A stretch of DNA of 64,000 bases from Papaver somniferum (Eukaryota; Streptophyta; Magnoliopsida; Ranunculales; Papaveraceae), in the NCBI RefSeq assembly GCF_003573695.1, contig NC_039364.1:71320256-71384255 (forward strand). The letters run 5' to 3'. Below the pieces are notes generated by a model. That model ran no database searches, was not told the DNA's origin, and was given only the letters and a program-made list of their open reading frames with translations. The first letter of the stretch is position 1. Every line of letters starts with the position of its first letter. Of this stretch, positions 21,960 to 32,863 are shown one piece after another. The position numbers and the translations under genes are program-made.

Positions 21960-22960
21960 CATGTTGGCCTTCCCTATGCGGCTACCAAAATGAAGGCATG
22001 CAACATTCAACGGTCGCCCTTCAATCCCAGGAGCAAATCCTAGCCGTCCAAGGTCGCCATCCAACGCATGGCAACCTTTGGCCCAAACCACGCCAAGGCA
22101 TGCCGCGCCAATCACCTTGTCGCGCCTAACCCATGCCATGATGGCCTTTCCTTCACGACTGCTAATACAAAGGCCTGCAACAATCAACGACCATCTTTCA
22201 ATCTTGGGAGAAAATCCTAGCCGTCCAAGGTCGCCAGCCAACGCATGGCAACCTTTTTGGTCACGCCCAAACCACGCCAAGGCATGCCGCTCCAATCACC
22301 TTGCCGCGCCTAACCCATGCCATGATGGCCTTCCCTTCACGGCTGCTAATACAAAGGCCTGCAACAATCAACGACCATCTTTCAATCTTGGGAGCAAATC
22401 CTAGCCATCCAAGGTCGTCCTCCAACGCATGGTAACCTTTGACCCGAAACCCTAATTTAGCCACGCCAAACCGCGCCAAGGCATGCCATGCCAATGGCAT
22501 GCCAACCTTGCCGCGCCACCATGCTGGCCTTCCCTACGCGGCTACCAAAACGAAGGCGTGCGACAATCAACGGTCGCCCTTCAATCCCAGGAGTAAATCT
22601 TAGCCGTCCAAGGTTACCAGACAACGCATGGTAACCTTTGACCCAAAACCCTAGTTTGGGCCACGCCAAACCGCGCCAAGGGATGACCATGCCAATGGCA
22701 TGCCAACCTTGTCGCGCAACCATGCCGTCCTTCCCTATGCGGCTACCAAAACGAAGGCGTGCGACAATCAACGGTCGCCCTTCAATCCCAGTATCAAATC
22801 CTAGCCTTCTAAGGTTACCAGACAACGCATGGTATCCTTTGACCCAAAACCCTAGTTTGGGCCACGCCAAACCGCTCCATGGCATGCCAACCTTGCCGCG
22901 CCACCATACTGGCCTTCCCTATGAGGCTACCAAAAACGAAAGTGTGCGACAATCAATGAC
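21960..22960 (+). repeat. Six-unit array of 177-201 bp repeats in the L 5' LTR
   Basis: The landmark CAACAATCAACG or GACAATCAACGG lies at 22001, 22178, 22362, 22562, 22763 and 22948, giving spacings of 177, 184, 200, 201 and 185 bp. Units share CCGTCCAAGGT, AACGCATGG and, in several, AAAACCCTA (telo-box). The first three and last three units form two sub-types. Confidence 0.85.
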
Positions 22961-23334
22961 CACCTTTCCTCTTAAGATGCAAAATCTCGACCGTCGAAGG
23001 TCACCAAGCCAGCAAGTCTCCCAAGATCGACTTGCCAGGCGACGAAAATATGCTACATGTTTTCCACGAAAACATTCGAGGCATCAACACATATCACAAA
23101 CTGGGGGATCCTCTTTGGGTATTGGTTTGGCGGTTTACAGCGTGCGGCGTAAACAACGCCCGTCATAAGGAAGTGGCATAAGGATGAGGAGGTTAGTAAA
23201 TACAGGGAGTAATGGTGAAACACTCTCTTTTTATGGAACATCAATTCCATGTGTTAACGGTTACCACCTCCTCCCATTTACTCACCCATTTTTCCATTCC
23301 TTAATGAGACCAAAGTACGTTTCACTTCGACTTG

Positions 23335-23343
23335 TATATATAG
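23335..23343 (+). promoter_or_regulatory. L LTR TATA box
   Basis: TATATATAG in a well-kept context; the 3' LTR has TATAAATAG at 30541. A start near 23370 would give a leader of about 340 bp within the LTR. Assigned by sequence and position only. Confidence 0.6.
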
Positions 23344-23710
23344 GTCTTACTTATTTCCACCGAACAACAAGTTCAGTCAGGAGCAATACAACACTCGGAA
23401 ACATTCACTAGCTTTCCATCTGTGAGCTTCCCATTTTCTGATGCAAGTCGTGAAATAACTACTATTCCAGAATCAACCTGGTCTCAACACTTTCTTCGCT
23501 TCCCTCCCCAAAACCAACCCATTCTCCTCCTCTTTGTGACCGAAGCAAGTCCGGAACGACCATTTCTTGGTTTAGGCCGGATTCATACAGATTGATCTCT
23601 CGAATCTAAATTACTCCCTTGCAGTACATTATTTATGGTTTAGATTAGTTTCTCACTCACACACCCGAAATTACCAAAATTAGCAGAAATCGTTTTCACC
23701 CTCAAAAAAT

Positions 23711-23726
23711 TGGCGACCAAAGTGGG
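23711..23726 (+). other. L primer binding site
   Basis: TGGCGACCAAAGTGGG starts two bases after the 5' LTR and has the TGG start expected of a PBS complementary to a tRNA CCA end. I cannot name the tRNA with confidence. Confidence 0.65.
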
Positions 23727-23808
23727 AGATTCATCTTTCGGTTACAATGTCAATTTTCAATCCTCGATCTCATACTTCGACCCAGAAGTCAGGACGGTAG
23801 AGACAGAC

Positions 23809-23982
23809 GATCCGCTCAGGGATCGACGACTCAGCTACCAGACGGCCCGATACAATCCGCTCAGGGATCGACGACTCAGTTACCAGACGACCCGATTACC
23901 AGTCATGTCACCGCAAGGGGAGACTGGGGACTTCCCAGAGGTTAAAAGCAAACGATCCGCTCAGGGATCGACGACTCGATTA
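23809..23982 (+). repeat. Triple repeat after the L PBS
   Basis: ATCCGCTCAGGGATCGACGA, followed by CTC, occurs at about 23809, 23859 and 23956, with CAGTTACCAGACG-like linkers between the first two. It contains CGATCCCT/AGGGATCG-type self-complementary parts and lies where retroviral leaders carry dimerisation or packaging signals; that role is speculation. Confidence 0.6.
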
Positions 23983-24499
23983 TCAAATGACTCAGGGAAG
24001 ACTGGGGACTTTCCACAATCGCGGTGCTTCCCATAAAACTCGGACTTGCACCTGACTCATTTTTCGTTGGCAGATCCAAAAAACCGAGTAAGTCTTGCCT
24101 AGACAAAATACATGGTTTACAATTTCAAGTTTTCACGGGAATGATAAAACCGATAGCCATGTTATGTTTCATCCCATGTCATCTACCGACACGCAACGTT
24201 CACGGTTCCATATCTTCCCTGGGACGTTTGTGTCAGTTACAATCATAACCAAAAACGACATCATCATAAAACAGTTCATCCCGAATAATAATCCAAAACC
24301 CTCGTAGGTAACACTTGTCTATCAACCCAAAAATCCAGAAAATCAAACCATAAACCAGGCGCTTTGTTTGACTTACAAAAAAAAAAGGGAAAAACCCTAA
24401 TGCCTGGTTCTTCGTAGAATCAGTCACCTACTCGTACGTACCCACTTTGCATAATGATGATTAACCTTCACTATTCATGAGGTAGCCGGCGCTACTACG

Positions 24500-24808
24500 G
24501 TGATATTCGAAGAGGAATTGTTTACGATGAATTATTTTTACAAGTTTATGAAAGGCATCCCTATGCATAGGGTTTACACCAGTTCAGAAGAACAATATTT
24601 CTACAGATTTATGGAAGGCATACCTATGGCTAAGGTTTGCACCAACACAAGAAAAACAAGAAAACAAATTGAAAGAGAAACGCTGGAGTACATACCTGGA
24701 ATATGCTTTCCCACTTTATTGATACCGCGCCACGCCAAGCCAGCGCCATGCCAAGTTAGCGCCTTGCCAAGCCAGCGTCCACGCCAAGCCAGCGCCATGC
24801 CAAGTTAG
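24500..24808 (+). CDS. Small ORF in L with a duplicated peptide
   Basis: A 102-codon frame. Residues about 12-50 hold two copies of a 16-residue segment, YFYKFMKGIPMHRVYT and YFYRFMEGIPMAKVCT, from a 63 bp tandem duplication. Some differences between copies are synonymous (TTT/TTC, ATC/ATA) and others conservative (K/R), which hints at past coding constraint, but the sample is tiny. The C-terminal part runs into a CCAAGCCAGCG repeat. I know no family. It may be a chance ORF. Confidence 0.2.
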   Translation: MIFEEELFTMNYFYKFMKGIPMHRVYTSSEEQYFYRFMEGIPMAKVCTNTRKTRKQIERETLEYIPGICFPTLLIPRHAKPAPCQVSALPSQRPRQASAMPS

Positions 24809-24925
24809 CGCCTTTCCAAGCCAGCGTCCACGCCAAGCCAGTGCCCACGCTAAGCCAGTACCATGCCAAGTTAGCGCCTTTCCAAGCCAGCGTCCACGCC
24901 AATCCAGCGCCCATTCCAAGCCGAT
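24722..24925 (+). repeat. GCCAAGCCAGCG short tandem repeat in L
   Basis: About seven units of roughly 22-26 bp alternate GCCAAGCCAGCG and CCATGCCAAGTTAGCG. ORFs here are repeat artefacts. Confidence 0.8.
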
Positions 24926-24934
24926 CTAGTGCTA

Positions 24935-25075
24935 ACAGCTTGCATCGATCCAGCACTAACAACTTGCATCTTCCCAGCACCAGCAGCTTGCATCCTTCCA
25001 GCGCATACAACTTGCATCATTACAACAACTTGCATCTTCCCAGCACTAGCAACTTGCATTCTTCCAGCGTTGTTT
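24935..25075 (+). repeat. AACTTGCAT short tandem repeat in L
   Basis: AGCTTGCAT or AACTTGCAT followed by TCCAGCAC-like sequence recurs about six times at 20-27 bp spacing, directly after the preceding array. Confidence 0.8.
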
Positions 25076-28000
25076 CTGAACGCCCAGTAGAAGGGAATCA
25101 GCAACCCAATTTCATAACACGTAAAGATCAGGAATGACTTCTCCAAAATCGAGGCAAAGAAAGTCAACAACCCCCTGAGTTCACAAAGACTCTCTTCATG
25201 TCAGGAGATGCATGATTTCTGGGGACTTCTCCCACAAAATCGTGCAGTCTACGATGAAACACTTATGTGAGATTATGTATTTACCCAAGGCGCAGCGTCA
25301 AGACATATTCGCATCCCTCAACCGCATTGCATCAGGGAAGCAGTTGTTTCCAACCAGGAAAGCTGTTCCCAAACCCTAACCTCTCCTGGAAAGCACGATT
25401 GATAAATGGAACTGGGGACTTCTCACCATTGTTCGCTTGAAGGGTGTCCAGTTTGACAACACACTGATTAACGCAGCCTCTCCGCTTCAACGTTCGCTCC
25501 AACAGCCACTTCACTTCAACGTCCTCCAGCAGCGGCTCCGCTTCAACGTTCGCTCCAACGGCCACTTCACTTCAACGTCCGTTTGGCTTTTTTAAGTTTC
25601 AACATCCTCTTCAAGGGCCGAAGCTGCTTCAATGCCGCTTCTTCCTGCAAAGGGTCATACCACCACGTTCCACGTGTCAAGGATCATGATCACAGCCAAC
25701 CATTATTCGTAGTTATGGCCGCCTTTTAATCCATCTCGCCAAAACTCGTGATCATGGACTGTTCCTCGCTAACGCATCCAGCCGATCCTTATATTACCAT
25801 GGATGCCCATACAATTCCAGCCAACCTACTTTGTTACCACGACAATGCAGTCTCTTCTGATTACATCTGCTACCAAGAACTGTTGCCGCTCATTTGTTGA
25901 TACCAGTCAGAGCTTCACCACAACAGCAATCACTACAAAGATGGAAACATGTAAACCATACTTTGGGACTGAGGATATACACAGAATCCCTTCACTGTCA
26001 AACTCAGGTGACACAGTCAACCAAAAGTCCATGGCCACAACAAAGACATCTACTCTTCAAGGGTGCAGTGCAAAAATAACATCACCTCTCTGTATAGAAG
26101 ACGCCTTCGACACTCTACGAGGCCGCGGCAGATCCCAAGCCTGACCAGAGGAAACAACTTCAGAAACTAAAGAAAAGCGCGACTGGGCACTGATCATCGC
26201 AGTCCATCCCGACGACCATCAAATATTTGTGAGATAAACTCCAGAGATGCGGCTGAAACAGTTCCCTGAAGAAACATAGGGAGTCACGACAAACAACATA
26301 ACTCTATCATTTTCTACCTCTTCGCTACCCAGAATATTTTATCCATGTGGTATTCTGAGCATCCCGGCATCACATCCACATCCAGAAGAATACAATAAGC
26401 TTGCATCAAATCCCGTGGACGTGGATCCCGGGAGATGCAATGGAAGTACGCTACACATGGGGACTGCCAAACATGGGACGCTTTCACTCCCCTCAACCAG
26501 GTTATTTCTAGTTTCAACGTCATCATTGTCGGAGTTTTACGCAAAAATTCTCAACATGAAGCCGTACATATACACCGAAGACTCCAAAAGCACGCTATAG
26601 AAATACATTCACGTATTCGTCCATGACCATCGGATCAAACGGAAGTATAACTGGGGACTGTTCACCGCGTCCCATTCCATACGATAATCCAAGATTCAGA
26701 AGCTGGTTCGAAGGATGTCTCTTGGAACAAAGTCCTTGAAGACTTGATAGCAGCACAACGGCGACAGAATGTCTCCCAACTCATCTATTTCAAATTGTGT
26801 CTTCGGAAGATTTCTACCATATGATCATCTACACCATATCATCATTCCGATCAGAAGATCTAGACACTGAACAACCTAAAGTCAAGGATGGCCGACAACG
26901 CAACAACAATACCAAGATTATCCCTGACATGATCGTTGCCGAACATATATTTCACCCATTCATCCCAAGAATGCAGTGGAGTTTTGGTAAATTTTGGAAT
27001 CCACTGGAGAGACATTGCAGACGAAAGCACGGATCCAGACGAGCAACAAAAGAGGGTCGATACCTCTTTTCATGCGAACGGAGTTTCTAGAGTTTGAACA
27101 GAATGAAGATTCATTCTTGCTCCATGAACGGGAATAGATGACTGGAGCGACTATACCACCTCGGGCCCGCAACATCCCTCCTGAATTCTTCATGAGTTTC
27201 ACTGTCGGGCCGTTTTCACCTCCTGAACGAGCTCAAAACCTAAATATTTCCGCGTAAAGAGATAGGAAATTCTTTTCCGGTCAGATGGATGGGAGGACCG
27301 TCGAAATCTGAGTTCGTACGAGACTTTTACAATGATTCTACTAAGGAGCGCTAATTTGGGTTTCAGCATGCCAAACCCTAAATTAGACAAAGTTGTCAGG
27401 CGCCATCACCACCATTTGATAGCCGAAGTTCCAGTGTCATCACCATTCCAAGCCTACCAATGCTAGCGGCTCCATTCCAAGCTGACCGATGCTGACGGCT
27501 CCATTCCAAGCCGACCGATGCTGACGGCTCCATTCCTCTTTGAGTCAAGTAAGAAAAAGAGGCAACCGGGCCCGCGAAGAAAAATCGCCATGCCAAGCCG
27601 TCCGCACCATGCCTTGGCCCCACCAAGCTAAGCCGTCCGCGCATGCTTTGCCTCACTAAATGGCGCCTTGCCATGGCCGTACCATGCCAAGCCGTCCGCG
27701 CCATGACTTGTCGCGCCAACACCAACAACTCGCCAAGCCAGCATCATGATGTTCCCTAACCCAGCCAAGATGGCGCATAACCAGACTAAGCCGACAATTT
27801 TTATCTCACCGCTCTACGGTCTGCACCACCAGTACAATTCATGCGAGGCCGTCAACACGGGAAGCAAAATCTCTCCTTACCTCTCGAAAAAGGTTAGTCG
27901 GACCTTCCTGACCATATTTTTACGACTTCTCGTTTCGATTTCTTCCTTTCCCGTCGCCATCTTATGCTTACCTCGCAACAACACTCCTGTTCCGAGCTAA

Positions 28001-28013
28001 GCAGGGGACTTAA
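28001..28013 (+). promoter_or_regulatory. L polypurine tract
   Basis: GCAGGGGACTTAA abuts the 3' LTR start at 28014. The AGGGGACTT core resembles several internal TGGGGACTT copies. Confidence 0.6.
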
Positions 28014-30914
28014 TGTTGATGGTGGTTTTTAGCTTAGGGTTAAAATCGTAAAACTATACATCCGACATGACGTCACTATGACCATTAGTACATTTATTGA
28101 ATCAATCAGCACGCTTACGTAAGAATTACCGGGATACCTTTTTTCTACACGGGTCATGTTCCACGGCAGAACCCTTAACATTGACTAACATCACCTAAAC
28201 CCTAATTCTCATTATACCGCGCCAAGGCATGCCAACCATGCCAGCCGCACCACTGTGCCAATGGAAAACCATGCCAGCTACATCTACCGCGCCAACCATG
28301 CCAACCATGCCAGCCGCACCACTGTGCCGATGGCAAACCATGCCAGCCACATCTACCGCGTCAAGGCATTCCAACCATGCCAGCCGCACCACTGTGCCAA
28401 TGGCAAACCATGTCAGCCACATCTACCGCGCCAAGGCATTCCAACCATCCTAGCCGCACCATTGTGCCAATGGAAAACCATGCCAGCCACATCTCCGCTC
28501 CAAAGCATGCCAACCATGCCAGTCGCACCACTGTGCCAATGGCAAACCATGCCAGCCACATCTCCGCGCCAAGGCATGTCAACCATGCCAGCCACACCAC
28601 ATGTGCCAATAACAAAACATGCCAGCCGCATCCCCGCGCCAAGGCATGCCAACCATGCCAGCCGCACCACTGTGTCAATGGAAAACCGTGCCAGCCACAA
28701 CTACCACGCCAAGGCATGCCAACCATGCTAGCCGCACCACTGTGCCAGCTACAACTACCGCGCCAAGGCATGCCAACCATGTCAGCCACATCTACCGCGC
28801 CAAGGCATGCCAACCATGTCAGCCGCACCACTATGCCAATGGCAAACCATGCCAGCCACATCTACCGCGCCAAGGCATGCCAACCATGCCAGCCGCACCA
28901 CTGTGCCAATAGCAAACCATGCCAGCCACGTTTACCACGCCAGGGCATGCCAACCATGCTAGCCGTACCATACGCCAACGGCATGCCAAACCCTTGGCCC
29001 CACCATGCCAAGACAACCGCACCTCGCCTTGGCCCTAACCATGCTAGCTGTACCATGCGCCAATGGCATGCCAAAACCTGGGCCCCACCATGTCAATCCA
29101 ATCACCTTGCCGCACCATGTTGGCCTTCCCTATTCGGCTACCAAAACGAAGGTGTGCTACGATCAACGGTCACCCTTCAATCTCAGGAGAAAATCCTAGC
29201 CGTCCAAGGTCGCCAGCCAACGCAAGGCAACCTTTGGCCCAAACCCTAGTTTGGTCATGCCCAAACCACGCCAAGGCATGCCGCGCCAATCACCTTGCCG
29301 CGCCTAACCCATGCCATGATGGCCTTCCCTTCACGACTGCTAATACAAATGCCTGCAACAATCAACGACCATATTTCAATCTTGGGAGCAAACCCTAGCC
29401 GTCCAAGGTCGCCAGCCAACGCATGGCAACCTTTGGCCCAAACCCTAGTTTGGTCACGCCCAAACCACGCCAAGGCATGCCGCCAATCACCTTGCCGCGC
29501 CTAACCCATGCCATGATGGCCTTCCCTTCACGACTGCTAATACAAAGGCCTGCAACAATCAACGACCATCTTTCAATCTTGGGAGAAAATCCTAGCCATC
29601 CAAGGTCGCCAGCCAACGCATGGTAACCTTTGACCCAAAACCCTAATTTGGCCACGCCAAACCGCGCCAAGGCATGCCATACCAATGGCATTCCAACCTT
29701 GCCGCGCCACCATGCTGGCCTTCCCTATGCGGCTACCAAAATGAAAGCGTGCGACAATCAATGGCCCCCCTTCATTCATAGGAGCAAATCTTAGCCGTCC
29801 AAGGTTACCAGACAACGCATGGTAACCTTTGACCCAAAACCCTAGTTTGGGCCACGCCAAACCGCGCCAAGGCATGACCATGCCAATGGCATGCCAACCT
29901 TGCCGCTCCACCATGCTGTCCTTCCCTATGCGTCTACCAAAACGAAGGCGTGCGACAATCAACAGTCGCCCTTCAATGCCAGGAGCAAATCCTAGCCGTC
30001 GAAGGTTACCATACAACGCATGTAGCCTTTGACCCAAAACCCTAGTTTGGGCCACGCCAAACCGCGCTAAGGCATTCCATGCCAATGGCATGCCAACCTT
30101 GCCGCGCCACCATACTGGCCTTCCCTTTGCGGCTACCAAAAACGAAAGCGTGCGACGATCAACGACTACCTTTCCTCTTAAGATGCAAAATCTCGACCGT
30201 CGAAGGTCACCAAGCCAGCAAGTCTCCCAAGATCGACTTTCCAGACGACGACAATATGCTACATGTTTTCCACGAAAACATTCGAGGCATCAACACATAT
30301 CACAAACTGGGGGATCCTCTTTGGGTATTGGTTTGGCGGTTTACAGCGTGCGGCGTACACTACGCCTGTCATAAGGAAGTGTCATAAGGATGGGGTGGTT
30401 AGTAAATACAGGGAGTAATGGTGAAACGCTCTCTTTTATGGAACATCAATTCCATGCGTTAACGGTTACCACCTCCTCCCATTTACTCACCCATTTTTTT
30501 CATTCCTTAATGAGACCAGAGTACGTTTCACTTCGACTTGTATAAATAGGTCTTACCTATTTCCGCCGAACAACAAGTTCAGTCAGGAGCAATACAACAC
30601 TCAGAAACATTCGCTAGCTTTCCATCTGTGAGCTTCCCATTTTCTGATACAAGTCGTGAAACAACTACTCTTCCATAATCAACCTGGTCTCAACACTTTC
30701 TTCGCTTCCCTCCCCAAAACCAACTCATTCTCCTCATCTTTGTGACTGAAGCAAGTCCGGAACGGCCATTTCTTGGTTTAGGCCGGATTTGTACAGATTG
30801 ATCTCTCGAATCTAAAGTACTCCCTTGCAGTACATTGTTTAGGTTTTAAATTAGTTTCTCACACTCACACCCGAAATTACCAAAATTAGCAGAAACCGTT
30901 TTGACCCTCAAACA
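28014..30914 (+). repeat. L 3' LTR
   Basis: 2,901 bp and colinear with the 5' LTR: palindromes at 28068 and 28114, minisatellite at about 28210-28960, six long units with landmarks at about 29158, 29355, 29563, 29753, 29953 and 30153, and a TATA box at 30541. It ends CTCAAACA before CCTAT. It is about 140 bp longer than the 5' copy, mainly from array differences. Confidence 0.88.
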
Positions 30915-30919
30915 CCTAT
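30915..30919 (+). repeat. Target-site duplication of element L, right copy
   Basis: CCTAT, identical to 20940-20944, where G1 coding sequence resumes. Confidence 0.9.
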
Positions 30920-32113
30920 TCAAAGTTGCAGTGTCTCTGGTCGACTCGATTACCTCTAGATTAGGTTCATCTTCAATATCAGTTGCATGAGTAAGACTAG
31001 ACACGCTATTTTCAAAATTTAATTCACTATCAGTATCATTGAAACATGGATTTCCCCATGCTGAACTGGAAGTCTGCGAATAAGGTTGATTTTCTTGATA
31101 GAAGGCATCAATATGTTGTGTTCTAGAGTCATGCAAAACAGAGCAGTCCTCAACAGGGTGGCCTAATCTATCACACAAGATACAAGCATGGAATTCAGTT
31201 TGGGTGCATGAGTTAGAGACAACGACATTCTCATTTGTTCCCATTTCTAGATCTTTGAATGTCCTATTCATGCATTTCATGTTTGTATCAGAGTCAAAAT
31301 CAGACTCTAACTCATGGAGACTACTCACATCATGTGACATTGCCCTAGTTCCTATGAAGGATTCCCATTGATGGGTTTGCTCTGCAAGTTCGGCTAAAAA
31401 TGACCATGCATCATCCACAGTTTTATCAATGAATTCGCCATTACACATTGACTCAACCAAGGCTCGAGAATTAAAGTCTAATCCTTCATAAAGAATTGCG
31501 ACCAGTCTCCACCTCTCAAAGCCATGGTGAGGACACTCAAACAACAAATCATTAAACCATTCAAAATAATGAAAAAATGTCTCTCCATCTAACTGGACAA
31601 AAAAATTAATACTTTGACGAATGCTGATGGGTCTATGATATGGAAAGAACTTTTGAAAATTTTTATTGTGAGTTGGTCCCAAGTGGTGATTGACTGCGGT
31701 CTCAGGCTGTAAAACCATGATTTAGCACTTTTTTTTAACGAAAACGTAAACAAACGCAACTTTAGAGAGTCCTCGGACATATTTTCAAACTGCATAGTCC
31801 GACATATTTGCTCAAACTCTCTTACATGATGATAGGGGTTTTCAAATTTAACCCCTCGAAATATTAGAAGCATTTGTATCATGTTTGCATCCAATTCAAA
31901 TGGACCATAAGTATGGGGTAAGAGAATACATGATAACTGACTTGTTCCTGTGGGATACATGTACTCATGGAGAGTACGGGGCCGACTGATATCATCACCC
32001 ATTGTCTCAACTTGGACAGGTGTGTCAACAACTGGAAACGGTATTTTAAGTAGACAGTCTGAAGCAATCAGTTCAGTCTCGAAACTACTATCATGGCCTA
32101 GGGGACACACCAA
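30920..32113 (-). pseudogene. G1 gag, N-terminal part, frameshifted and cut by L
   Basis: The minus-strand frame from 32113 holds a gypsy gag domain: YHHVREFEQICRTMQFE, then LRLFTFSLKKSAKSWFYSL and TTWDQL, as in the retrotransposon gag family (PF03732 type). Near 31660, at an A/T run, it shifts frame and continues as FQKFFPYHRP, FVQLDGETFFHYFEWFNDLL and a zinc knuckle CILCDRLGHPVEDC (31143-31184, CX2CX4HX4C). It would form the capsid and bind element RNA. L interrupts it at 30919 and the acidic C-terminal part resumes at 20944 in phase, so gag once ran directly into the acidic region. The frame change inside the capsid domain is more likely decay than programmed frameshifting. Confidence 0.8.
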
Positions 32114-32863
32114 TCATGTTATAACAACCAGCAATAGCAACAAGTAAAAAATAAAAACAGGCCAAAAATGTTGCTTATAGTGATGACAAACAGATTCAGA
32201 GATGTATGCAGCCACAGTATTTTTCAGAGATCGAGAGAAACACAGTGAAACAACAATTTCAGCGAGCAACGATGGTATTCAAGTATCACAGAATCATGCA
32301 GATTGATACCAAATGTTGCAGAGGTTAGTCAGGGTTATGCGAAGCAACTAGTTTAGCATGCAAACATGGTAAGAACATCAATCAACATGTTATGGCTGTC
32401 ATAAAGCAATAATAAGCAAATCTGGAAAACGAGGATCGCAAATCTATTAAGACTCAAAGGCTAGCTTCCGGAATTATGCACACAGATTCAAAATGTTGTA
32501 CTGATCAGTAAAGATGCAATTGCGCAACTCGTGAATTAATGCTTATGAAAACGACAATCACTTACAGGGGTGAATGCACACAAACATGGGTTATGTCGAG
32601 ATTAAGAGATGCACAAAAAATGACAAATTTGGCTAGTAAAAATGTTATTCGAGCTTCACAGATTCATATGCAAAGGTACCGAAGCAGTGCGCAACACAGG
32701 GAATCAGCTTGAAACACTAACCCAACTACCAAAATTGAGTTTTTCTATTGTCTCAGGATCATATAAAGGGGTGTTTCATTGTACAGGAATTTAGTATATA
32801 TCATTCAAACAAATAAAGATGGAGTTGAAGAATGATACCGCCGGTATAAACCGGGTTTAGGCA
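32114..32863 (-). other. G1 leader, gag-proximal part
   Basis: Noncoding on inspection, lying between the gag start and the A2 insertion. It continues at 42225. The combined leader from PBS to gag is about 2 kb, long but not unusual for Tat/Athila-type elements. Confidence 0.6.
32859..32863 (+). repeat. Target-site duplication of A2, left copy
   Basis: AGGCA precedes the LTR start TGTTAGAGC. An identical AGGCA follows the final LTR at 42225-42229. Confidence 0.9.

Larger units (their letters stand above)
20945..23708 (+). repeat. L 5' LTR
   Basis: 2,764 bp. Order: 5' control region with palindromes TGACGTCA (20999) and CTTACGTAAG (21045); a 60-70 bp minisatellite (21150-21835); six longer units (21960-22960); a unique region; a TATA box (23335); and a leader. 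Many overlapping ORFs (for example 21230-22129) are products of the repeats read in all frames and are not genes. Confidence 0.88.
23983..28000 (+). other. L internal region without recognisable genes
   Basis: Apart from the repeats listed separately, this stretch has only short frames on both strands, none with a protease, RT, RNase H or integrase motif. It holds recurrent TGGGGACT runs, a CTTCAACGT-type repeat at about 25480-25590, and GCTGACGGCTCCATTCCAAG repeats at 27455-27535. It resembles a noncoding LARD interior. Confidence 0.65.
20945..30914 (+). mobile_element. L, GC-rich non-autonomous LTR retrotransposon inserted in the G1 ORF
   Basis: A 9,970 bp element bounded by exact CCTAT duplications. 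Its LTRs (20945-23708 and 28014-30914) start TGTTGATGG and end CTCAAACA or a decayed form of it. A PBS (TGGCGACCAAAGTGGG) follows the first LTR, and GCAGGGGACTTAA precedes the second. The 4.3 kb interior has no gag or pol and only short frames. The LTRs are filled with tandem arrays and are much richer in G+C than the AT-rich surroundings. It is a LARD-type element, probably of gypsy origin from its PBS style, though the family is not certain. Confidence 0.88.

Noticed and set aside
21230..22885. Long overlapping ORFs on both strands (up to about 299 codons) rich in Met, Pro, Ala, His or Gly, Trp, Leu
   Set aside because: They are the L minisatellite read in several frames. Similar ORFs appear in all frames and again at 28195-30139, with no codon bias or domain.
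24716..25170. ORFs rich in Trp/Gly or Pro/Ser around the CCAAGCCAGCG array
   Set aside because: Repeat artefacts on both strands.
31640..31720. Programmed ribosomal frameshift inside G1 gag
   Set aside because: The shift falls within the capsid-like domain rather than between gag and pol, so decay at an A/T run is more likely.
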